This document shows, one piece after another, positions 53,481 to 64,000 of a DNA stretch of 64,000 nt. The stretch lies in NCBI RefSeq assembly GCF_963662255.1, contig NC_085047.1:111411872-111475871 (forward strand). Reading direction: 5' to 3'. The DNA comes from Cinclus cinclus (taxonomy: Eukaryota; Chordata; Aves; Passeriformes; Cinclidae). Under the pieces are notes generated by a model that was not told where the DNA came from, ran no database searches, and saw nothing but the letters and a program-made list of their open reading frames with translations. Within the stretch, counting starts at the first letter, position 1. Every line of letters begins with the position of its first letter. The position numbers were made by a program, and so were the translations under genes.

Positions 53481-56400
53481 TTCTGGTCTTTTTGAGAATT
53501 AGAATGAAAAGAAAAACCAAACTTTAGGGCTAAGAGCATATGGGGAGAAGGGAGGAAGGTATACATAGAGTAATATCAGAGTGGATTGTGAGAGATCTGA
53601 ACTGAGGCACTTGCCAGCTTTTTCCCTAACAGCAACCTCTGTGTCATAAATTCACCAGGCATGCTGAGAGAGATTGCAAGTAAAGAAAAAAGAAAAATCC
53701 AGGAAAGAAAGACATTTAACTGTTCAGGTGAGGAGTCCAGTGTTCTCCATCAAAGGCCTGGATGGCCTCTGTTGTGAGGAAGGAATAAGACAGTGGAGTG
53801 TGAAGCCCTGAGGATGACTCAGGGAGACAGATCAACAGATAATAAGAATCAGGAATGTTTAAGAGTGGAGCAAAAGACTTCATCAACTGGTAAAACTGAG
53901 CTTTTGTGCCCTGACCTTCCTGGACAGCCTGGCAAGGGGAGGAGCGAGTTAAGATGACTGAGACTTCACTGAGAGTCCACTTGCAGTAATTAAACAACAA
54001 AGGTTTTTTAATGTATGTAGCTGTTACTGCACATGGTGGTAATTCAACAGTTTACTGCCATAAGATAAAGGGGTTTACAGCAAATAAAGGGTCTAGCAAA
54101 TGCACAAAGTCTTGAAATGCTGATGAAAAATAGAGGAGAGCATATTTTCTGTAATAATTAGGTTTTGGAGGTGCAGTGGATGAGAGCAGTTCTGGTGAAA
54201 ACTTCACTTTGATGCTGAGATATACTGGCAGAACAAAAAGAGTGGGGAAAAAGGAAATACAGCAGATACAGCATCATCACAGTAACAGATTTTTAAAGAT
54301 TATTAATATGTTTAGGTCATGAACTTGTCCCTTTAGTACATCACACTGGATGGAAATTGCATTTAAGAAGATATTGGAAAAGATAGAAAAGTTGTTAAAC
54401 GAACAAGACCCAGGAGAAATTCGGAGTACGAAGACTGCTAAATGAAGGGCTGAATTTATGAACTGTGCACCTTACAATCTCTCTTCTCTATTGAAATGCT
54501 TGGTAGCTTTGGTAGCACTGTAAATGAGGTTATGTCAGCAATCCCATAGCTGTGATCTGTTAGTTTGATTAATCTGTGACGTCAAAAAATTCGGATTTTT
54601 AAATGCAAACTGTGTTTATCAAGACTGGAATTCTGTCTCTTAATTGTCAAAGGTATATGCCCTTCAAAATACTTCAGAGAAATTTATTTATAAATAAAGG
54701 GAAATGCTTGAATGCTGGAAAGGTAATGAGATTGTATTGCCAATAACACTTGTTGTCTGTAAAATACACAAAAAATAGAGCAAATTATTAACAGTGTTTG
54801 GGTTTAAGAAAAATGTCATAGTATTGCATGCTAAAAATATATGTAATTTTTTGAAAGTCGGTAGACAAATTGAAAGAAGTATATTTTTTAATGAAATGTG
54901 TTGTTAGATTAATGCCAGCAAGAAATATTGTGCTTTTTAATTAGAAGAAAACACAACTGATTTGTAGTTTAGAGAAGAACATATATTTATCCAGATATTT
55001 CTTAAGGAGTAATGAATCTTAAAGAGTCATAGATTAGGGTTTTTTGTCTTCTGGGGGAGGTGTGGGTATGTGTGCGTCTGAAATTCAGTCCCTCTTGCAG
55101 CTAAAACACAGAGAATTCTTAGGTAGTCCCATCAAAACGTGTTAATTGTTAATGCAGACAACTCAGCATGTCCAATTTTGTGTACAGGAAAATTGTACAA
55201 GGATCTAATAATTGACTCTTACTAGATGAGTTATGCAATGAATTTATGACAGGAAGGTGTTTTCGCTTTCCTTGGAAGCTGTCAGATGAGGTGTAAAATC
55301 TTAAAAAGAATATGACTGGCAAATTAAATTAATAAATTTTGACATGTTGTCTTTGACCTGATGATAAATTTGATAAATTAGCTTTTTTAAATGTCTCTAT
55401 TAGCGGTCATCACACAAAACAAAGGAATCTCCCTCTGTGCATAAACCCCATGCACCTGTTTGGGTCCCAGAAATGCTAAAGAGGAAGTAATGCGCTTTGG
55501 GGAGAAATTTTTTGGGGACAGGACAAGGAGGAGGCAAGACAGAATCTTATAGGGAGCACTGTCCCCTCACTCTGGAAATGGCATTTTAATGTTCATTACA
55601 TTTTTTAATGGGGGGCTTCACCCTGGAAATTCAGCAGGAATGCTCCTCTTGTCCCTCTCTCTGTGTGATCTCTGTCTAGAAGCTCAAACACTCTGGGTGG
55701 AAATAACACAAGTATCATCAGAATTGATGGAAAAGTCGCTTCAGAAGAGCTTTTTATTCACGTTGAATTCTCCTGCTGCAGAAGTTGCCTTTGTGCAGAA
55801 TAAAAACTGTCATCATTCATGTGCTAGTATTTAGATTAATAACATGCTTCCCTTCTTCGGTCCTTGGATGAGGATTCAGGATGCTGAAATATTAGATGTG
55901 CTGAAGTGTGGCAGTGGAGAAACTCATCAATTCGGAATGCCCGGAGAGAGGCGTTCTTAGTTGAGTAGAACATTCTGACTCAAACAGGGGATGCATCTCC
56001 AGCAGGCAGGAATACTATTTGAATGTTGATAACATCAAATGACCAAATGTCTATTTTTCTAAATAGAAACAGTTCTTTTGGAAATGCTTGTGATGCTTTT
56101 TCAAAAGCCTGTTGTTTGCAGAAGCTGCAGTAATGGCACAGTGACTTGGTGCTCTGTATGATTGCTTGTTCCTTGCATGGAAAAGGTTAAAACAAAGCCC
56201 ATCACCCTGGTTTTCATATTTCCAGTTTGTAGATATCTGTTTGGATCTATAACATGATATAGTGTCTTGTTAATGATGAATGGCTTTTCTTCACAAATTA
56301 TTCTTTTACGCTTTAAGGTCCTTTTTTCTTAAAAGAAGAGGAAATGTTTGCTGAGTTTTAGAAACAAAGAATTGTTTTATTTTGCAAATTCTGTGTTTTT

Positions 56401-58091
56401 GAGTTTGCTCTCTCCGGAACTGACATCTCAGTTCTGTTTTTTAAAATAGTCTTTCGAGCATATACCTAATTAAGGTATTGAGCTTGCATCCTTTCCTCCT
56501 TTTCTGGAGGATGCAAATTCAGCCTCTTCCATGTGGTGGGTGTGGGTGGGAGAGGAGTGGTGGAAGTGTGAGTGGATCTAGTGCAAATAGATGGAGAAGG
56601 CAGCAGTTGGGAACATGGGGAGACAAAGAGCTTGGGGACTCCTTAAAGAGTCTGAGTAGCCTGTGTGAGGCAGGTATGTTCATGCTTTGAAGAAAAGGCA
56701 GACAATCCAAAATGGTTTTAGATCAGTGTCTGAGCATGATTGTGCTCTGAAATAAATGCAGCTATTTTTCATTTCTTCCTAATTCAGTCTTTATTTTTGG
56801 ATTAAGTTTTACTCTAGTATTTTTCTTATTAAAGCATTGATATAGACTCTTCAGCATTCACAGGGTCACCAGAAAAACAGCAATAAAGCTGTGTTAGTAG
56901 GCATCGTAACTGCACTAATGCTGTTTAACATGTTTTCTAAAAATACATCAGGTCTTTTTTTTTCCTCTCCTCCAAAAGAATATTAGCTTCCATTTCGTTT
57001 GTTTACCTATTGGACTCCTGATAATTGGGATTCAGCTGCTGCAGGAAGTTCATGCCTGCTGCATCTTCCAGAAGGTTTTATGTCACTGGTTGTATGGAAA
57101 GTTGCATTAGTTTTGCAGAACACTGCAGACTCACAGTTTTAATTGTTTCAAAAAGCAACTGTACAAATTCAGGGAAGAAAAATCCATTAAAAGCAATTAA
57201 ATACTAAGACTTTTCGTTTGGCTTTAGACATCTTTGAACCACAAATCACTGGAGTTTGGGGTGGTATTCTTGCTGGGCCCGGGGGAGGGCTTAAAATAAT
57301 GATGGAAAAGGGAATTAAGTTACACTTACGTGTAACTGCAATAGCAGCATTTTAAAAGTTAGTATTAGTTCTGAATTATATGATAGCCTGTCCCTTTCCT
57401 CCAGGATCACCAACCCATAGTTGTGTTTCCATTTACTGACATAGTCTTTACCTTTTGCACAGGAAGGATGATTTTCTCATTAAATGCAATCATTGGATGT
57501 TGTCTGGAGCAGAATTACTCTGTGAAGCTATACAAGAATCAACAATTTCAGTACATGATCTCTTTTCTCCCCCTGAAATCCATAAAAATACAGCAATATA
57601 AATTAAATCATCCATCTAGTTCATGATGGAGCATTATAATCCTGTCTCAGTTCTGGTTTTGATCTCAAAATCTGGGCAAATAGAGCCCTCTGTCTGTCTG
57701 AATCATGTAAGAAAAGCTTGTCTTGAAGGCACTTGATTTTACTCAAGGTGAGTGAGATTCCAAGGAACGTAAGCCTCTTTCTCTCCTGAACTTTCTTCCT
57801 GTGCATTGTGGTCAGACAGATTTCCTTGGGAGTTTCTCCTGCATCACCATGGCTGTAATGCTGTCTTTTATAGAGAGAACCTGTAGGTTCTGCTTGCTGG
57901 TGGTTTTTCCTGACCTGGGCTTTCATTAAAGAGCAAACTGAAGTAAACAGATGATGAGTGTCACTTGTGAGGTCAAGACAAACCCAGATGGGGTGGTGTC
58001 ACAGGAAGGCAACTTGTCTTCAGCTGAGAATATTAAGTGCTGATTGGAAAAACAGTACAAAATAAAAATGGCTCTAAGCGAACACCTGAAG

Positions 58092-58219
58092 AAATACCTA
58101 AAAGATATTTCTGGATTTTTTTTTTTTTACATGCTTCTGTTCAGTAGTTTTCCCAAATACCTAAAAGATATTTCTGTTTGTTTTTTTTTTTTCACATGCT
58201 TCTGTTCAGTGGTTTTTCC
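58092..58219 (+). repeat. 63-65-bp tandem duplication
   Basis: AAATACCTAAAAGATATTTC at 58092 and again at 58155, each followed by a 12-T run and an ACATGCTTCTGTTCAGT block. The copies are nearly identical, so the duplication is recent. Confidence 0.9.
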
Positions 58220-59910
58220 AATTCTAGTGTTTTGCTAGACATGTAACTCCTAATTCCTGTGGCATCCTGTATTCCCTGTTAACTAATCTCATGAACTGTG
58301 ATTATTTTTATCTTCCCCTGGAATTCTGGTTGTGTATTCTTAGTCTTACAGCCTGTACATACAGACTGAGAGATGTGTGTGTTTTGAGATGTTTTGGTGA
58401 TTGAAGCTCAGGAGCAAGTGCCAGGGCTAGGACTTAATTACATGTCTGGGACCCAGGGAATCACGGAGGTATTGGAGCAGTGTCTTGAAGCACCGATTTG
58501 TTCCGTGGTGACTCATTGTTCTGGCTGTGGAAAGAAGGTGGTCAACAGTTTTGTAATCATTGGGAAGAATGCCCCAAATAATCTGCCATGTGGACAAGGG
58601 ATTACTCTATCCTAAGTGGAAAAAAATTTCCTGTCTGTGCTGTGTCACTCAAGTGTGAGATGAAAAACAATTCATTGGTCTGGGTTATCAAACCCAGCTA
58701 AATCCAGAAGCATTGATTTTTCTCCTGAGGCACTTTGGTAGATTTGGCTTCTAGAAACAGAGAATGAAGGGTAGGGTGGCTGTGTCTAAGAGTCACAGAT
58801 CTCATAAAGCCAAGTTAAGGTAAAATCCTTGATACAGAAACTCCCACTTCACTTAAATGCAGGTAAATAAGACAGGACTTAAACAGATCTTTAGCATGAG
58901 AATTTCTTGTTGGTTTACCAAAAAGAATCTGAACTTCAGGCCTAAAAATTACTTGTTGGAGGGCAGACATGTAGTGAAGATACTAAACAGGTTTAAAAGT
59001 GCTTGAGAAACATGCTGTATTATTAAAGAGAAACTGAGAAGTAGAGTATGGTAGAATAAGGTAAGTAATTACCACCTTGAGCAATTAAATACTGCCTGGA
59101 CTGCCTAAAGCACATCCTAAGGTGGATGTGTTTGAGTCTAAGAACAGGATCAAATGTGATATTGAAAACATGGTAAAAAGCGAGAAGTAGCTCAAAACTT
59201 CTTATCCTAAATGCTCCTGCAATACATCAAGCATAAATTGGACCTTCCAGAAAATGAATTTATATTTTCTTCTTTGCCTTGATGTTGATCATGAAGAGAC
59301 CTTTTTAGGCTCCCTGCCTGCTGTGTTCCCTGTCTGTCACAGCAGGCATTCTATGGCTGTGGTTTATCTCCCAAGGAGTAAATTTTTTATATTTTATGTT
59401 GGGAGTTCTTTCTGGCAGAGCAGTACTTAGGTACCCTTAATTCCTATAATCTTCCTGTGTTAGTACTTGTTCTCTGGTAGATTTGAGAGACACATTTCTT
59501 CTTTTGTTAAGCAGAGTACTGTAAAGAGACTGATAATTTCCAGGTAGGATGATTATGCCTTGCCATTTTGAGGTCTGCTAAGTGACCACAAAGCTGTTCA
59601 CATCATTGTCTTAGTGGCCTGGAACTGTCTTTCTGTGAGTGTGACTTACTTCATCTTTGATACCTGCAATTGTGAAATGGTCCCAAAATTGCTTGATAAT
59701 AGACAATTGGACTTTAGAAGAAAGTGTAAGAAAGCTGTGAAGTTTTTTTTAACCTGTTACTCCAAATAAGAAGGTAGATTCAGATCACACTGTAATCACA
59801 TATTCAGAAAAGATGGGAAAGAAAAACCCAAAACCATTTTTGGTCTAAGAAAATAAATGTAAATTGGTGTGTGCATATATATCTATATAAAATTGGTATA
59901 TATTAGATAG

Positions 59911-60450
59911 TGTCACAGAAAAGTTGTAAATGTGGGGGTTGCTTTAATGATTGGAAGTGAAAGTGAATATATGCGTTGTAAAATAGAAGATAAATTTTGT
60001 ATGTTGAATGATACAGATTTAAAGTATAGAAAAAGATTTTGGAGAATTATGATAGCAATTTCGGTTTTGTGTGGCATTTTGGTATTTTTAAACAGTAGTA
60101 TCTGCAAGTATTTATGTCCACCATCTCAGCTCATGGTCTTGAGGGAACTGGCCTTAGTATCAGAAAAACTAGAGTATGAAGAAAAACTTAAAAGCCCAAA
60201 AAGTATTTGGTTTAATAAAGAACAATATAGAAGCCAGTACTGGAAAGGATGGGCTTATATAAAGGATAAGTATAGTTCAATGTGACATTTTTCTGGAATC
60301 CAGTCATCCTCCTCTCTAAAGCAAAACAGAAGAATGAAAGTTCAGGTAAATGATCGAGGCACATCCAAGAACTGTTTGCAGAGGAGACAGACAAGTGGGA
60401 GGGTGAATCTGCACCTTCCATATAGACAGGTTAAAAAGGGATTCTGCTGA
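59911..60450 (+). CDS. Orphan ORF with one membrane segment, split by an in-frame TGA
   Basis: Unrecognised. One frame is open from just after a TAG at 59908 to TGA 60283-60285, then in the same frame for 54 more codons to TGA 60448-60450. The first ATG is 59947, giving 112 residues. The protein has an acidic/Lys N-terminus, a basic cluster YRKRFWR (27-33), a hydrophobic segment IMIAISVLCGILVFL (34-48), an N-S-S glycosylation sequon at 49, and a charged Tyr/Trp-rich tail (YWKGWAYIKDKY). Basic residues before the segment suggest an N-in signal anchor. Codon use is A-rich (mostly AGA for Arg, GAA for Glu). The second part is basic (RRQTSGRV). It could be a remnant of an endogenous retroviral membrane gene, an unknown small gene, or chance; I cannot decide. 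Confidence 0.3.
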
Positions 60451-63019
60451 CTCTTGCAAGCATAAAGGGGTGTCCAGTCGCACCAAGGAGCAGCAACGAA
60501 ATCTAAAATTAATTTGTGAAACTCAGCAAGGTGTCTTTAAATAAGAGCTCTCTGAGATTTGCAAAAGGATGTTGAATTAACAGAGGAGGAGGAGAAAATC
60601 CCCATTTGATGGCATTGGTTTATTTGCCCTCTTCTTGTCCTCTTGTCTCTCTTCCTTCAGGCTGTCAGCTGAGTTTAGGAATAAACTGCCCCAGAGGAAA
60701 AGATTTTAAAGCTCCCAACTTTGAGAGGTTTGTTAGCTAGTATGGTGAGGTGGTAGTCAGAAGTGAAGGAACAATAGTGGATTTAAAAATGTTTCAGTTC
60801 CCAGTCCAGGATGGTCATTGTGTTTCCATTTGCAGTTTGTCAGAGTTAATTTTTTAGAAATTAAACTGTTGACAGAAGTAATTAAGTAAAGTCAGGTACA
60901 GCAGCAGCTGTAGGTAGGAAGAAGAGGGATTAGTGAGGGAGGAAGGCAACCTGAGCTCTGGATCAGAGGGGGAAAGAGCTGCAGTGCAGAATAAGCAGAG
61001 ATAGGCAGGGCAAAAGAAGTGTCCTGTCATTTGGCTTGTTTGTGTTTTCTCTTGGTTTGTTTAGCCTTCAGAAACTGACGGCTCTTAAAATCACTAGTCT
61101 ATATATTCACAGAGTGGGCTGAAAATTTACTGAGGTGCAGTTTTCTGTTAAGAAAAGATGATTTGATGGAATTGAAATGCTCTGTGGGAATGGTTGGTGG
61201 GCTGCCCAGCTGCTTTGCTCTGCTCTTGGCTGCTGGCCATCCAGTCTGCTTGCCCAGCTGCCTGTCATGTGGGCCTGCTGCCTTGGCTCTTGTATCTCAT
61301 TTTAAGTATTTGTACATTCTAACAAATAAAAAAGCAAATCACCAATTAGAACACCAATTAGCCATCACTACTTAACCAACTACAGTCTTAATTGGACCAT
61401 CATTTTCAGTAATAATTGATTGATCCTTAACTAGCAACCATTAATCAATGATCTTGCATTTCAGTTCTTAAACCTTTAAAAAAATTCTTGTTTAAATTTG
61501 TTACATTTATAAGAATACATAAAATATATACCTCAAAATATGCTGTTGGATAACACTTTCATTCTTTAGATGTTACTGATGAATGTAAAAATAAAGTCAA
61601 GATCAAAACAGCTAGTGAGGTTTTTTCCTAAAGCTAATACTCTGAATTTTGTTCCAAATGCAGGATTTTGTTCAGTTTGCAGTTTACAGAACAAATTGTT
61701 TCTATGCTGGAGCTAATGAAGCCTGGGCAATGATGAGCTGGTGTCTGTTGTCCTTTCACACCTCCTGTCCTTCCTTCTCCCACTTAAGCACACACAAACT
61801 GAAATTCCTCTGGTTTTCCTAGTGAAGCATCCTGAATGACATCTTGCTTCCATGGCATCTCTGAGCAGGAAAAGCACATGCTTGATTTAAAGCTGTGCTA
61901 CTGGGCTAAGTGTCTTTTCCCAAAGAGGAGAGAGTAATTAAGCTCTGTGTGCTTTCTGAAAGTAGGCTTTGGCTTGGGGGTTCTTTTTCCTGCCCAAGAG
62001 GCATTTTCAGTGACATTCCTCCAGTTTTTCATCTTTAAGAAGTCTTGCTTTCTCTAAAACTCATTTGAAAGCAGCTAACAGGTTCGAGAGTTACTCAGCT
62101 GGAAAGAACAACATAAAAGCAGCAACAGCATTCTTAGGGGACTTGGTTAAAAATTAACCTTTGAATTTTTCCATTAAGTAGGGTTCCAGATTCAGCTGGG
62201 GTTTTGTTATTGCCCAGCATAATGTGGCTTAAGATTTGAGGGGAACAGCCATAGAGAGTTTTGTCATGTAATTTTTGTGATTATTTTCCTTTGGTTTTTG
62301 CTGGTCTGTTTATGTGTATTTGAATCTCTTCATAGTCATTCATGCCTTAGTATATTCAGCTTGTCCACTCCCATTTTCTATGGAGTGCCTGAGGTAGAGC
62401 AGCTGTGTAATTAATGATAGTAAGGCTTTTTTCCAACACTAGTGATACTCCAGCAGTGAGAAACTGACAGGGAAATAATGGGGCTGCTTGTCAACTCAGT
62501 GGGATTCCTATCTTTGCTGGAACAGGTTGGAAAAATGGTGAATAAAGGACAGAAAATCTCATGCTAGTAGTTCTGCTTCATAAAATGTTCTGAAGATGAT
62601 GGATGTAAATGGTGTTGATCACTTGCCATATAAAAGAGAATAAAACATTTCAATAAACTGTCCAGATGTCATAGTCCAGAAAAGATGTTTGAGTAATGTA
62701 TGTGTGTACACATGAACCAGCATTAGTATCTGTACTTTGAAAAGATTTTTGAGGAGATCTAATAGTTTTTGTGAGGTCACTATATCTAGATGAGAAAGAG
62801 GAAGGTTAAATCCTTTAGTAAGTATGAAATAAGAGCAGTACTCAGCAAAGAAAAGCAGATGTTGGGAAGACCTGCTCATTGTTTTAATTTGCTTGTGCTG
62901 ATCAATATTTGGGCCCTACCTCAAGGGTATTGGCAAAATAAGGAAGTGCCTACAGGATAGCATGATGGGAGGAATCTTTTTCAGTCCACATCTGTTTTTG
63001 ATATTAACTTTCTCCAAGC
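60451..63019 (+). other. KDM6A: Intron 4, no gene; strong splice-acceptor-like site at 60625-60660
   Basis: A long pyrimidine tract runs from 60625 to CTTCCTTCAG, ending at 60660, and resembles a functional 3' splice site. No recognised exon follows. The rest is AT-rich intron without identified features. Confidence 0.5.
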
Positions 63020-64000
63020 TCAAGAGCAGTTCATTCTGACTTGAGGGACGTTGGGTAGAAAGGAAAGGAATCCTGCAGGGGTGAACAAGATGCTCCTGAC
63101 AAAACTCAGGGGGAAAAAAAGGAAGCATAGAGGAGGCAGAAGCAAGGATAGATGACTCTGGAGAAATAGAGATCATCCAGGCATCCAGGGATGGCATAAG
63201 GAAAGCCAAAGCCCATGTGGAGTTGAATTTGGTGAAGGGCAACAAGAGAGCTTCTGCAAGTGTATCAGCAGTAAAAAAAGATGGAAGAATAGGCAGGTCT
63301 GCTGCTAAATAAGGCAAATGATAAAGGATATGGGGAACAAGGAGGTACTTCATATTAGCACCTTGAGCTTTGCTGGTGGGACTCTCCTTCAAGGCCCTTG
63401 AGACCAGTTGGCAGGTCTGGACCCAGGAAGATTTTCTCTCAAAAGAGGATCAAGTTTGGGAACATTTAAACAAACAAATACAAGTCCATGGGACCTGCTG
63501 GGATACATCTCAGCAGTGCTGAGTGCTGAGGGAGCTCATCTCTGTCACTGAGACCATTCTTAATTATCCTATTAAGGTCATGGTGTTGGGGAAGGTTTCC
63601 AAGGCCTGGAAAAGAGCAAATTTCACTCCTGGACTTAAAAATGACATGAAGGAAGATCCTGAGAGCTACAGGCCAGTCAGCTTCACCTCCATCCTTGCAA
63701 AGGTGATAGAGCATATCATCTTGGGAATGGTTTCCAGCACATTCAGGGCTGGCAAGTCACTGGAAGTAATCACCATTAGTTTATGAAGGAGAAACAATGC
63801 TTGATGAACCTGATAGCTGTTTGTAACTTGGTGGAGGGGATGAGAGCCACAGATACTGTTTGTGTTTATTTTAGTGAGGCTTTCCACACTGTCTCCTATA
63901 ATATGCTCAGACAAACTGATGAAATACAGATGAGGTAAATGGTCAGTGTGGTAGACTGAAAATTGGCTCACCCAGGTTCCTAGAATTGTGGTCATGGTCA
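63020..64000 (+). mobile_element. CR1 LINE, + strand, ORF2 part, continues past window end
   Basis: CR1 ORF2 pieces appear in order: DGIRKAKAHVELNLVKGN near 63190, then a LAGLDPG-like spacer, KSMGPDG-type sequence (AAGTCCATGGGACCTGCTGG) near 63482, VSKAWKRANFTPGLKNDMKE near 63596, and DPESYRPVSFTSILAKVIEH near 63657. The last is the typical CR1 reverse-transcriptase GNYRPVSLTS block. Frameshifts and stops follow. The element is 5' truncated around 63020 and its 3' part lies outside the window. The open frames on its - strand are antisense shadows. Confidence 0.9.

Larger units (their letters stand above)
46310..59910 (+). other. KDM6A: Intron 4, first part; no exon recognised
   Basis: AT-rich intron with simple repeats: (TTTA)n at 47636-47659, a 28-bp tandem duplication at 49026-49081, an A/CAAA-rich run at about 51570-51625, and a 63-65-bp tandem duplication at 58092-58219. 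The + strand is A/G-rich between about 52500 and 54450, most strongly at 53340-53480, and the opposite-strand open frame there (53520-53029) is a consequence of that composition. Exon 5 of KDM6A was searched for and not found. Confidence 0.6.

Noticed and set aside
53029..53520. 163-codon open frame, - strand
   Set aside because: Antisense of the purine-rich stretch; Phe/Leu/Ser/Pro composition follows directly from C/T-rich sequence.
62916..63392. 158-codon open frame, - strand
   Set aside because: Lies on the reverse strand of a + strand CR1 copy whose sense peptides match CR1 ORF2.
46310..64000. KDM6A exon 5
   Set aside because: Looked for coding sequence for NAAFLYGLGLVYF and the following residues after acceptor-like sites; none found, so it must lie beyond the window.

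Overview
The window is vertebrate nuclear DNA, most likely from a bird. It carries the 5' end of one gene, KDM6A (UTX, the histone H3K27 demethylase), on the + strand. Four coding exons can be placed to the base: 681-838, 1043-1106, 34469-34577 and 46260-46309. Joined, they are 381 nt and encode exactly the first 127 residues, with compatible splice phases and GT-AG boundaries throughout. Exon 5, which carries the second TPR, was not found, so 46310-64000 is read as the incomplete intron 4. The bird assignment rests on CR1 LINE copies (AGAATCATAGAATCA-type 3' ends and reverse-transcriptase fragments) and on the KDM6A residues; the species cannot be named.

Layout: 1 to about 1790 is a CpG island with a promoter-like motif cluster (CCAAT, a CRE-like site, an E-box and a GC box), a long pyrimidine tract, exons 1 and 2, the 204-bp intron 1 and G-rich runs. 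Intron 2 (33.4 kb) is AT-rich and mostly non-coding. It contains a roughly 2-kb + strand CR1, smaller CR1 3' ends, and a block near 15.1-18.6 kb where the - strand is unusually open. Intron 3 (11.7 kb) holds one roughly 0.9-kb - strand CR1. Intron 4 (17.7 kb in view) holds simple repeats, two small tandem duplications, a purine-rich stretch, an orphan ORF with a predicted membrane segment near 60 kb, and a + strand CR1 that runs off the window end.

Functionally there is one transcription unit plus repeat debris. The encoded part is the low-complexity N-terminus and the first TPR, the region KDM6A uses for protein contacts; the JmjC catalytic domain lies far downstream. The strongest leads are the orphan membrane-type ORF at 59911-60450, the weak-first/strong-second AUG arrangement in exon 1, a minimal ATG-TAA upstream ORF, and three co-oriented YY1-like motifs around the first two exons. 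I found no clearly new system: most of the window is ordinary intron.
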